A DNA stretch of 8,123 nt from DASVEE01 sp036399695 (GCA_036399695.1 DASWMP010000359.1:1-8123); one strand, 5' to 3'. Shown: positions 1 to 8,040, counted from the stretch's first letter. Numbers and translations: made by a program. The notes: a model not told the origin generated them from the sequence alone.

Positions 1-1
1 C

Positions 2-94
2 GCCGAAGCCGCGGTAGGCCTCGCCATCTTCATTTCGCTGTTCCACCACCGGGACACGATCGACGTCGACGAAGCGAATTTGATGCACTGGTAG
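2..94 (+). CDS. nuoK: NADH-quinone oxidoreductase subunit K, C-terminal fragment (5' end outside window)
   Basis: This is the last 30 codons of NuoK, a small three-helix membrane subunit of complex I that forms part of the proton path between the quinone module and the antiporter subunits. The visible peptide begins AEAAVGLAIFISLFHHR and ends DVDEANLMHW. The AEAAVGLA stretch of the last transmembrane helix, followed by a short charged tail ending in an N-L-x-x-W pattern, is typical of the NuoK family. The gene ends with two consecutive TAG stops (92-97). Its position ahead of nuoL, with one extra gene between, matches standard nuo operon order. The gene runs off the left edge, so its conserved membrane glutamates cannot be checked. 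The identification rests on the C-terminal signature plus context and is quite secure. Confidence 0.9.
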   Translation, partial: AEAAVGLAIFISLFHHRDTIDVDEANLMHW

Positions 95-108
95 TAGAGA
101 CGAGAGGC

Positions 109-171
109 GTTGTTGGTTTTTGGTTGCTGGTGCTGGTCCCCACCAACAACCAACAACCGAAAACCAACAAC
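109..171. repeat. Heptad-phased inverted repeat, element 1 (GTTGTTG type)
   Basis: The left arm is made of 7-base units GTTGTTG, GTTTTTG, GTTGCTG (109-129) and a decayed fourth unit. The right arm is CAACAAC, CAACAAC, CGAAAAC, CAACAAC (144-171). Positions 109-131 pair with 149-171 with one true mismatch (127/153) and one G.T wobble, leaving a short C-rich loop. It lies 14 bases after the nuoK stop and about 70 bases before the next gene. The rest of 95-241 shows nothing I can name apart from the ribosome-binding site of that gene. The 7-base period and mirrored layout match the elements at 4203 and 6544, although the unit sequence differs. A transcript hairpin is likely. There is no T-tract, so it is not a standard intrinsic terminator. 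Confidence 0.8.
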
Positions 172-228
172 CAAAGAACAGCACTGGCCGCTAACGGCAC
201 GAAGGTCGCATTTTGAATGCTCACGATT

Positions 229-232
229 GGAG
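229..232 (+). promoter_or_regulatory. Ribosome-binding site that sets the start of the acidic gene
   Basis: GGAG lies 9 bases before the ATG at 242. It supports that start over the in-frame TTG at 110, which falls inside the inverted repeat and would add 44 residues of repeat-derived, unconserved-looking sequence. Confidence 0.7.
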
Positions 233-241
233 CACTCAAAA

Positions 242-658
242 ATGGACAAGACCGAAAAGCTCATTGACTGGGAAGAAAACGAACGGAGCGACCGGAATCG
301 GAACGGGATCGATGATGAGATCGAGCCGCCGATCCCGGATATCTCCGCTGGCTCGGCCAAGCTCGCCGACCGGCTGCAGAACGACGGCCTCGCCGATCTG
401 ACCATCACCGGCGGCGATGTCGACGCGCAGTTCGAAGGGGCACAGTTCTCCGGCGACGAGTCGGCGGTCAGCAGCATGACCACCCCCGACCAGAACGTCG
501 TCGAAGAGATCGGCAGCGCGATGGGCATCAGCTACGCGGATGACGAGGAGCTGAAGGTCGGCGAAAAGGAACGGAGCCGGGACATCCGGCGATGGGAGCT
601 CGATCCCGCCTCGTCGGACGACTGGCAGGACCGGAACAGAAACAAAGACGAAGAATAG
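242..658 (+). CDS. Small acidic hypothetical protein, DUF6335-like, inserted between nuoK and nuoL
   Basis: This is a 138-residue, highly charged and strongly acidic soluble protein with no signal peptide or membrane segment. From memory of the family, its core resembles DUF6335 proteins of unknown function. It has a TGGDVDA motif at residues 56-62, TPDQNVVEEIG at 81-91 and RWELDPASSDDW at 117-128, the last being the most diagnostic. Near the N-terminus, residues 17-28 (DRNRNGIDDEIE) have the D-x-N-x-N-G-x-x-D spacing of calcium-binding loops of the dockerin/thrombospondin-3 kind. DRNRN recurs at 130-134 just before the C-terminus. Calcium binding is only an inference. The start is chosen on the GGAG at 229-232. 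The gene is co-directional with the nuo genes but is not a known complex I subunit. Its presence inside the operon suggests co-expression, not necessarily assembly into the enzyme. Confidence 0.75.
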   Translation: MDKTEKLIDWEENERSDRNRNGIDDEIEPPIPDISAGSAKLADRLQNDGLADLTITGGDVDAQFEGAQFSGDESAVSSMTTPDQNVVEEIGSAMGISYADDEELKVGEKERSRDIRRWELDPASSDDWQDRNRNKDEE

Positions 659-747
659 GCAGACGCGGGTTGACCTCGCGTCTGCTGTAACAGGCAAGCG
701 CCGCAAGCACTTGCCCGGAAGGTAGACGCGAGGACGACGCATCTGTC
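659..747 (+). repeat. nuoL leader with three hairpins and an alternative pairing
   Basis: The 89-base gap before nuoL is mostly inverted repeats. Hairpin A pairs 659-667 with 677-685 (9 perfect base pairs, starting at the base after the upstream stop). Hairpin B pairs 693-698 with 710-715. Hairpin C is a degraded copy of A, 722-730 with 738-746, with one mismatch and two wobbles, ending one base before the nuoL ATG. The 3' arm of A (674-683) can instead pair perfectly over 10 bases with 724-733. That would bury the only purine-rich stretch near the start (GCGAGG, 728-733, 14 bases from ATG). There is no T-run, so a standard intrinsic terminator is unlikely. It may be a translational control region or simply a cluster of palindromic repeats. 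Confidence 0.6.
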
Positions 748-2674
<1,927 letters not shown>

Positions 2675-2676
<2 letters not shown>

Positions 2677-2680
2677 GGAA
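2675..2680 (+). promoter_or_regulatory. nuoM ribosome-binding site overlapping the nuoL stop
   Basis: AAGGAA overlaps the last two bases of the nuoL TAA and ends 5 bases before the nuoM ATG. This is a good Shine-Dalgarno match and implies that translation of nuoL and nuoM is closely linked. Confidence 0.8.
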
Positions 2681-2685
2681 TCCGA

Positions 2686-4377
2686 ATGCCGATTCTCAGC
2701 ATCCTCATCTGGCTGCCCATCGCCGCGGCCGTGCTGCTCACGCTCTTCCCACGGAAGGCCGACAGCGCGATCAAAGGCTGGGGCCTTCTCTGGTCGCTCG
2801 TGACCTTCGCGATCTCGCTCGGCCTGCTCGCGGGCTGGAACGACGCGACCGCCGGGTTCCAGTTCGTCGAAGCACGTCAATGGATTCCGCAGTGGGGCAT
2901 CACGTACAGCCTGGGCATCGACGGCATTTCGCTCTGGCTCGTCCTGCTGACGACGCTGCTGACGCCCGTCGTGATCCTGGCCTCCTGGAACACGATCAAG
3001 AAGCACCCGAAGGAGTACCTCATCAGCTTCCTCATCATGGAAGCGGCGATGATCGGCGTGTTCGTGGCGACGGACCTGATCCTCTTCTACGTCTTCTTCG
3101 AGCTGACGCTCATCCCGATGTACCTGGTGATCGGCGTCTGGGGCGGCGCGCGCCGCATCTACGCCGCGATCAAGTTCTTCCTCTTCACGATCGCCGGCTC
3201 GCTGCTGATGCTCCTGGCCATCATCTATCTCGGCTTCCAGAGCTATCACCAGACGGGCGTGCCGACGTTCTCGATCGTGGAGCTTTACGGGACGTCGCTC
3301 ACGGCCGCCGCGCAGGGGCTGCTCTTCTTCGCCTTTGCCCTGGCCTTCGCCATCAAGGTGCCGCTCTTCCCGCTGCACACCTGGCTCCCTGACGCTCACG
3401 TCGAAGCGCCGACCGGCGGCTCGATCATCCTCGCCGGCGTGATGCTGAAGATGGGAACGTACGGCTTCATCCGGATGGTCCTGCCGTTCTTCCCGGAGGC
3501 CAGCGGACGCTGGGCCACGCTGATGATGATCCTCTCGGTCATCGGCATCATCTACGGCGCACTGGTGGCCTGGGTGCAGCCGGACATGAAGAAGCTCGTC
3601 GCCTACTCCTCGGTTTCGCACCTCGGTTTCTGCGTCCTCGGCATCTTCGCCATGAACCAGACGGCCATCGAAGGCTCGATCCTGCAGATGGTCAATCACG
3701 GCCTCTCCACGGGCGCGCTCTTCCTCCTCGTGGGCGTGGTCTACGAGCGGCGCCACACGCGCCTCCTGGCCGACTACGGCGGCATCGCCAGGACGATGCC
3801 GGTGTTCACCGTCTGCTTCATCATCTCGGTGCTGTCGTCCGTCGGCCTGCCCGGCCTGAACGGTTTCGTCGGCGAGTTCCTGATCCTCAGCGGCACGTTC
3901 AAGGCCGCCCCCTGGGCCGGCGTGCTCGCCGCCACCGGCGTCATCCTCGCGGCCATTTACCTCCTCTGGCTCGTCCAGAAAGTCTTCTTCGGCCCGATCA
4001 CGAACGAGGAAAACCGCGAGATCAAAGACATCGCCTGGAACGAGCTCGCCGCCCTCGCCCCGCTCGTGATCCTGATGGTCTGGATCGGCGTCCACCCGAA
4101 CACGTTCCTCAAGAAGATGGAGCCGTCGGTCCGCCAGCTCGTGGAACGCGTGCAGTTGGACCGGGCGGGGACGACGATGCTGGCGCAGCAGCCGGAGGCG
4201 GGCGTTGCCCGTTTCCCGTTGTCCGTTGCCCGTACAGAGCAGGGCCACGCCCGCAGCACAGCGCAGCACGGAAAACGGAAAACGGACAACGGACAACGGC
4301 CCGTCCCAACAACGGAAAACGAATTACCGGCCGTGCAGGCCGCACTCGCCGCCCCCGCGGCCGGAGGTAATCGATGA
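2686..4377 (+). CDS. nuoM: NADH-quinone oxidoreductase subunit M, with repeat-derived C-terminal tail
   Basis: NuoM is the central antiporter-like proton-pumping subunit of complex I, normally with 14 membrane helices. Key residues are all present: Glu139 in FFELTLIPMY, Lys224 in FAIKVPLFPLHTWLPDAH, His231 and His238, Lys255 in GVMLKMGTYGF, His338, and Glu397 in GFVGEFLI. They match E. coli E144, K234, K265 and E407. The recognisable core ends around residue 475-490 (KKMEPSVRQLVERV). The remaining 70 or so residues are unusual: basic and polar to about residue 547, then Ala-rich at the very end. Much of this tail is encoded by the heptad inverted repeat at 4203-4302. The protein is 563 residues against roughly 490-510 for many relatives. 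The gene starts after a good AAGGAA site, and its TGA overlaps the nuoN ATG by 4 bases (ATGA), implying coupled translation. Confidence 0.97.
   Translation: MPILSILIWLPIAAAVLLTLFPRKADSAIKGWGLLWSLVTFAISLGLLAGWNDATAGFQFVEARQWIPQWGITYSLGIDGISLWLVLLTTLLTPVVILASWNTIKKHPKEYLISFLIMEAAMIGVFVATDLILFYVFFELTLIPMYLVIGVWGGARRIYAAIKFFLFTIAGSLLMLLAIIYLGFQSYHQTGVPTFSIVELYGTSLTAAAQGLLFFAFALAFAIKVPLFPLHTWLPDAHVEAPTGGSIILAGVMLKMGTYGFIRMVLPFFPEASGRWATLMMILSVIGIIYGALVAWVQPDMKKLVAYSSVSHLGFCVLGIFAMNQTAIEGSILQMVNHGLSTGALFLLVGVVYERRHTRLLADYGGIARTMPVFTVCFIISVLSSVGLPGLNGFVGEFLILSGTFKAAPWAGVLAATGVILAAIYLLWLVQKVFFGPITNEENREIKDIAWNELAALAPLVILMVWIGVHPNTFLKKMEPSVRQLVERVQLDRAGTTMLAQQPEAGVARFPLSVARTEQGHARSTAQHGKRKTDNGQRPVPTTENELPAVQAALAAPAAGGNR
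4203..4302. repeat. Heptad-phased inverted repeat, element 2, inside the 3' end of nuoM
   Basis: The left arm is CGTTGCC, CGTTTCC, CGTTGTC, CGTTGCC and CGT (4203-4233). The right arm is ACGGAAA, ACGGAAA, ACGGACA, ACGGACA and ACGG (4268-4299). They pair over about 31 bases with several mismatches. The loop is about 34 bases and holds a small GGGC/GCCC stem (4242-4252). One further right-type unit lies at 4312-4318, out of phase. The whole element reads through in the nuoM frame without a stop, as about 33 residues. It shares with element 3 the unit sequence, the CGTA at the left loop edge and the GCACGGAA at the right edge. Confidence 0.85.
4327..4367 (+). promoter_or_regulatory. nuoN ribosome-binding site partly held in a hairpin
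   Basis: GGAGG at 4363-4367 lies 6 bases before the nuoN ATG (4374) and is the best Shine-Dalgarno in the window. The bases 4327-4333 (CCGGCCG) are exactly complementary to 4358-4364 (CGGCCGG), so a 7-base-pair hairpin would cover the first two G bases of the site. Ribosomes finishing nuoM would open it. Together with the ATGA stop-start overlap this is consistent with coupled nuoM-nuoN translation. Function is inferred. Confidence 0.5.
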
Positions 4378-5837
4378 CCCTGCAGCCCCTCCTCGAGCCG
4401 GGCTGGCTGTACGCCATCCTCCCGGAGCTGATCCTCTGCGGCGGCGGAATGCTGCTGATCCTCATCGACGCTTTCGCTCCCCGCTCGCGTGGCGCGATGG
4501 CGCCGCTCGCGCTGATCATGCTCATCGCCACGGCGTGGGCCGAGACGCTCTTCGTCAAAGGGGGCACGTTCTTCGGCGGGACGTACGAGATCAGCGGCAT
4601 CACGATGATCTTCGACATGACGTTCCTGCTCGCGGCCATGCTGGCGACGCTCTTCGCGCACGAGTACCTCGAGCGGGAGAACCTGCAGGCCGGCGAGTTC
4701 TACGCGCTGCTGCTGTGGGGCACGGTCGGCATGATGATGATGGCCAAGGGGCTCGACCTCCTGATCGTCGTCCTCGGCCTGGAGATCCTCTCGGTCTGCA
4801 TCTTCGTCCTCCTCGGCTTCCATCGCCGCATCCCGGTCTCGAACGAGGCCTCGCTCAAGTACTTCCTCATGGGCGCCTTCGCCACCGGCTTCATTCTTTA
4901 CGGGACGGCGCTCTTCTACGGCGCCACCGGCTCCACCGGCTTCGCCCGCATGGGCGAGTACTTCCGCACGGCCGACGTGGCCAGTAATCCGCTCCTCACC
5001 ATCGCCTTCGTCCTGCTGATGGCAGGCTTCGGCTTCAAGCTGGCGCTCGCCCCCTTCCACCCCTGGGCCCCGGACGTCTACCAGGGCGCACCGACGCCCG
5101 TCGCCGCCTGGCTCTCCGTCGCCCCGAAAGCGGCCACGCTCATCGCCCTCATCCGCCTCTTCGACGCCATGGGTCCGGCCCTGCCGAAGGTCAATTGGAT
5201 GAACATGGTCGCGGCGCTGGCGATCCTCTCCATGATCGTCGGCAACGCCGTGGCCATCGTGCAGCGCGACCTCAAGCGGATGCTCGCCTACTCCGGCATC
5301 GCTCACGTCGGCTACATGACGATCGCCATGCTCACGGTGCGCGACGATTCCGTCGCCGCCGTCGCGGTCTACGCCGTGACGTACGCGCTGATGAACATCG
5401 GCGCCTTCGGCGTGATCTCGATGCTGATGAAGAGTCAGAATGATCCGCAGACACTGGACGACATCGCCGGCCTCGGCTTCCGCCGCCCGTTCTACGGCCT
5501 GGCCCTGGCAGTCTGCATGTTCTCGCTGTCCGGCCTGCCGCCGACCGCCGGCTTCATCTCGAAGTTCTACATCTTCAAGACGGCCGTCGAGTCAGGCCAC
5601 ATCGGCGTGGCCGTGGTCGGCATCCTGGCGTCCATCATTTCGGTCTATTACTACCTGCGCGTCGTCTACTACCTCTACATGAAGGAAGCGGTTGCGGGCT
5701 ACGAGATCGCACCGGCAGGCGGCGTGCTGTCGACCGGCGCGCTCGTCATTTCGATGATCGGCATCCTGGTGATCGGGCTCTTCCCGACGCCGCTCTTCAA
5801 CGCGGCGGGGGAAGCGGCGCGGGCGCTGTTGCACTAA
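4374..5837 (+). CDS. nuoN: NADH-quinone oxidoreductase subunit N (antiporter-like proton pump)
   Basis: NuoN is the antiporter-like subunit closest to the quinone-binding arm of complex I. The 487-residue length is normal for the family and about 14 membrane helices are expected. Key buried residues visible are Glu137 in VLGLEILSV, Lys222 in GFGFKLALAPFHPWAPDVY, Lys252 in SVAPKAATL, Lys301 in RDLKRMLAYSGIAHVGY, and Lys397 in TAGFISKFYIF. They correspond to E. coli E133, K217, K247 and K395. The GAPTPVAAWLS stretch at 238-248 and SGLPPTAGF at 386-394 are strong NuoN signatures. Translation starts at the ATG overlapping the nuoM stop, 6 bases after GGAGG. It is the last complex I gene of the run and rex follows after 22 bases. 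Confidence 0.97.
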   Translation: MTLQPLLEPGWLYAILPELILCGGGMLLILIDAFAPRSRGAMAPLALIMLIATAWAETLFVKGGTFFGGTYEISGITMIFDMTFLLAAMLATLFAHEYLERENLQAGEFYALLLWGTVGMMMMAKGLDLLIVVLGLEILSVCIFVLLGFHRRIPVSNEASLKYFLMGAFATGFILYGTALFYGATGSTGFARMGEYFRTADVASNPLLTIAFVLLMAGFGFKLALAPFHPWAPDVYQGAPTPVAAWLSVAPKAATLIALIRLFDAMGPALPKVNWMNMVAALAILSMIVGNAVAIVQRDLKRMLAYSGIAHVGYMTIAMLTVRDDSVAAVAVYAVTYALMNIGAFGVISMLMKSQNDPQTLDDIAGLGFRRPFYGLALAVCMFSLSGLPPTAGFISKFYIFKTAVESGHIGVAVVGILASIISVYYYLRVVYYLYMKEAVAGYEIAPAGGVLSTGALVISMIGILVIGLFPTPLFNAAGEAARALLH

Positions 5838-5859
5838 ACCAGGCACACGACCACGACCC

Positions 5860-6537
5860 ATGGCCCGTCCCACCTCGCCCTCGCCGGAACGAGAGCAGAT
5901 CTCGGAGCTGACGACCGGACGCCTGTCCGTCTATCTCCGCTGCCTCACTTTTCTGGAGTCGCAGGACAAGAAGACGGTCAGCTCACACGAGCTGGCCGAG
6001 CGCTTCCACCTCAACTCGGCGCAGATCCGGAAGGACCTCGCCTGCTTCGGTGAGTTCGGTACCCGCGGGGTCGGCTACAACGTGTCGAAGCTGAAGGCGA
6101 CGCTCGTCCAGACGCTCGGCATCGACCGCACCCGCAATGTCCTGATCGTCGGTGCCGGCAACCTCGGCATGGCCCTCGCCGATTACGAGGGCTTCAACAC
6201 CAACGGCTTCCACATCGTCGCCCTGCTCGACAGCAACCCGGACAAGGTCGGCCGCCAGTCGCGCGCCGGCATTCCGGTCATGCCGTGGCAGAAGCTGGGG
6301 GAGATCGTCCGCCGCAACCACGTCGAGATCGGCATCGTCGCCACACCGGGCGACAGCGCGCAGTCGGTCCACGACGCGCTCTGCGAAGCGGGCGTCCGCG
6401 CCGTCCTCAACTTCGCCCCGGTCCAGATGCGCCTCACCACCGGCGTCAAAGTCCGCAGCGTCGACCTCCGTATCAATCTTGAAAGTCTCTCGTTCTACCT
6501 GAAGAACGCCGAGGACGGAATCTCACACGAGGAGTAA
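5860..6537 (+). CDS. rex: Redox-sensing transcriptional repressor Rex
   Basis: Rex is a cytoplasmic dimer that binds DNA when NAD+ prevails and releases it when NADH rises, controlling respiratory and fermentative genes. The 225 residues show both expected domains. A winged helix spans about 18-83, with RLSVYLRCL, the recognition region SSHELAERFHLNSAQIRKDL and then FGEFGTRGVGYNV. A Rossmann fold starts at NVLIVGAGNLG (93-103), followed by ALLDSNPDKVG, where Asp124 at the end of the second strand fits NAD(H) rather than NADP(H). The ATPGDSAQ and NFAPV segments and the C-terminal helix SVDLRINLESLSFYL (the swapped dimer helix of the family) are intact. The ATG at 5860 has no good ribosome-binding site (only AGG, 16 bases upstream). 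Its place directly after nuoN suggests co-transcription and feedback on respiration. No Rex operator (TTGTGAA-type palindrome) was seen here. Confidence 0.95.
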   Translation: MARPTSPSPEREQISELTTGRLSVYLRCLTFLESQDKKTVSSHELAERFHLNSAQIRKDLACFGEFGTRGVGYNVSKLKATLVQTLGIDRTRNVLIVGAGNLGMALADYEGFNTNGFHIVALLDSNPDKVGRQSRAGIPVMPWQKLGEIVRRNHVEIGIVATPGDSAQSVHDALCEAGVRAVLNFAPVQMRLTTGVKVRSVDLRINLESLSFYLKNAEDGISHEE

Positions 6538-6543
6538 ACCGCG

Positions 6544-6623
6544 CGTTGTCCGTTGCCCGTTCTCCGTTGTCCGTAAGTACGCGGAGCGGAGCACGGAACA
6601 CGGACAACCGGCAACGGACAACG
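6544..6623. repeat. Heptad-phased inverted repeat, element 3, filling the rex-gdhA gap
   Basis: The left arm is CGTTGTC, CGTTGCC, CGTTCTC, CGTTGTC and CGT (6544-6574). The right arm is ACGGAAC, ACGGACA, ACCGGCA, ACGGACA and ACG (6593-6623). The outer 14 bases pair perfectly (6544-6557 with 6610-6623) and the inner units pair with a few mismatches. The 18-base loop contains a tandem GCGGA. The element occupies 80 of the 90 bases between the rex stop and the gdhA start. It has no T-tract. It is the clearest member of the three-element family. Confidence 0.88.
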
Positions 6624-6627
6624 TTCT

Positions 6628-7914
6628 ATGACTGCTACGCTCGAGCCCCGCCACGAAGCTCCCCGCTCCGAAACTCTCAACCCGTTCGACATTGCCGTCC
6701 GGCAGTTCAACATCGCCGCCGATCATCTCGACCTCGATGCCGGCGTGCGCAAGGTGCTGGCGAACCCGCGCCGCGCGCTCGTCGTCTCGATTCCCGTGCG
6801 CATGGACGACGGCCGCATCGAAGTCTTCGAAGGCTACCGCGTCCAGCACAACGTCGCCCGCGGCCCGGCCAAGGGTGGCGTGCGCTATCACCCCGCCGTC
6901 ACTCTCGATGAAGTGAAAGCGCTGGCGTCCTGGATGACCTGGAAGTGCGCCGTCGTGAACATCCCCTTCGGCGGCGGCAAGGGAGGCGTGATCTGCGATC
7001 CCTCGAAGATGTCGCCGGGCGAGCTGGAACGGATGTCCCGCCGCTACTTCAGCGAGATCATCCAGATGGTCGGCCCGGAGAAGGACATCCCCGCTCCCGA
7101 CGTGAACACGAACCCGCAGGTGATGGCCTGGTTCATGGACACCTACTCCATGACCCTCGGCTACACCGCCCTCGGCGTCGTCACGGGCAAGCCGCTCTCC
7201 ATCGGCGGCTCGCAGGGCCGCAATGAAGCGACCGCGCGCGGCGTGCTCTTCACGACAATGGAGGCGATGAAACGGCTGAACATGCAGATGGCCGGCGCGA
7301 CGATCGCGATCCAGGGCTTCGGCAATGTCGGCGGCAACTCGGCAAAGCTGTTCCACGAAGCGGCCGCCAAGGTGATCGCCGTCTCCGACGTTACCGGCGC
7401 GATCGCGAACAAGAACGGCCTCGATATCCCGAAGCTCTTCGAATACGTCGGCCGCGAGCGCCGCGTCACCGGCTTCCCCGAAGCCGAGGAGATCTCGAAC
7501 GAGCAACTCCTGGAGCTGCAGTGCGATGTACTCATCCCCGCCGCCCTCGAGAACCAGATCACGCTGCAGAACGTGGAGCGCGTCAACGCGAAGATCGTCG
7601 CCGAGGCGGCCAACGGCCCGACCACGCCGGACGCCGACGTCACGCTCCGCGACCGCGGCATCCTCGTCATCCCGGACGTCCTCTGCAACGCCGGCGGCGT
7701 GACGGTGTCGTACTTTGAATGGGTGCAGGGCCTCTACTCGTTCTTCTGGGACGAGCCGATGATCAACCAGCAGCTCGAAAAGATCATGGTCAAGGCCTAC
7801 AACGACGTCCACGACAGCGCCCAGAAGTACAAGGTGGACCTGCGCACCGGAGCGCAGATCCTCGCGGTAGGACGCGTGGCCGAGGCCAGCGCGATTCGGG
7901 GGTTGTTCCCGTAA
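6628..7914 (+). CDS. gdhA: Glutamate dehydrogenase (Glu/Leu/Phe/Val dehydrogenase family)
   Basis: The enzyme reversibly interconverts glutamate and 2-oxoglutarate plus ammonia with NAD(P)H in the cytoplasm. At 428 residues it matches the usual hexameric bacterial and archaeal type. The substrate domain shows Lys82 in GPAKGGVRYHP, Lys106 in TWKCAVVNIPFGGGKGG, the catalytic Lys118 in that glycine-rich run, and Asp158 in PAPDVNT. The Rossmann domain has GFGNVG at 230-235, then AVSDVTGAI. NAANGPTT-like (AEAANGPTTPDAD) and PDVLCNAGGVTVSYFEW complete the family signature. Cofactor choice (NAD or NADP) cannot be decided by eye. The ATG is the only plausible start, as later in-frame GTG codons would remove the conserved NPFDIAVRQF helix. 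No Shine-Dalgarno is visible because a hairpin arm ends 4 bases upstream. It may be co-transcribed with rex or have its own promoter. Confidence 0.96.
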   Translation: MTATLEPRHEAPRSETLNPFDIAVRQFNIAADHLDLDAGVRKVLANPRRALVVSIPVRMDDGRIEVFEGYRVQHNVARGPAKGGVRYHPAVTLDEVKALASWMTWKCAVVNIPFGGGKGGVICDPSKMSPGELERMSRRYFSEIIQMVGPEKDIPAPDVNTNPQVMAWFMDTYSMTLGYTALGVVTGKPLSIGGSQGRNEATARGVLFTTMEAMKRLNMQMAGATIAIQGFGNVGGNSAKLFHEAAAKVIAVSDVTGAIANKNGLDIPKLFEYVGRERRVTGFPEAEEISNEQLLELQCDVLIPAALENQITLQNVERVNAKIVAEAANGPTTPDADVTLRDRGILVIPDVLCNAGGVTVSYFEWVQGLYSFFWDEPMINQQLEKIMVKAYNDVHDSAQKYKVDLRTGAQILAVGRVAEASAIRGLFP

Positions 7915-7935
7915 GGCGCAACGGCATCTCGGAGT

Positions 7936-7988
7936 GCGGTGGCGAACGCCACCGCTCTGCTACACATGTACTAGAGCGGTGGCGTTCG
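7936..7988. repeat. Three-arm palindromic repeat downstream of gdhA
   Basis: GCGGTGGCG (7936-7944) and CGCCACCGC (7947-7955) form a near-perfect palindrome with only AA at the centre. The second arm also pairs perfectly over 16 bases, 7943-7958 with 7973-7988, around a 14-base loop containing ACATGT. The middle arm can therefore pair with either neighbour. It begins 21 bases after the gdhA stop. No T-run follows, so termination would have to be Rho-dependent or non-standard. It could instead protect the mRNA 3' end or be a dispersed REP-like repeat. Confidence 0.7.
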
Positions 7989-8040
7989 GAGGGTGTCTCA
8001 AAACGGAGCGCACACACTCTGATGGCCTGATTAGAAACCG

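Noticed and set aside
109..171. CRISPR-like or simple tandem repeat array
   Set aside because: The units are contiguous heptamers mirrored around a loop, with no spacers of constant length; this is a hairpin, not a CRISPR array.
110..241. Upstream extension of the acidic gene from TTG at 110
   Set aside because: The extra 44 residues are encoded by the inverted repeat and its flank, while GGAG sits at proper distance from the ATG at 242.
4205..4987. Plus-strand frame of 260 codons across the nuoM-nuoN junction
   Set aside because: It is an Arg/His/Pro-rich out-of-frame reading of nuoN with no ribosome-binding site.
3957..5306. Open frame of 449 codons on the minus strand opposite nuoM and nuoN
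   Set aside because: It has the same antisense shadow composition and crosses the heptad repeat and the nuoM-nuoN junction; no family features.
6544..6623. Intrinsic transcription terminator between rex and gdhA
   Set aside because: The stem is long and imperfect with a GC-containing base and no following T-tract; it runs straight into the gdhA start.
6538..6627. Rex operator before gdhA
   Set aside because: No TGTGAA-N-TTCACA-like palindrome is present; the symmetry there belongs to the heptad repeat.
6523..7812. Open frame of 429 codons on the minus strand opposite gdhA
   Set aside because: It is a shadow of gdhA codon bias. The plus-strand frame has full glutamate dehydrogenase motifs and this one has none.
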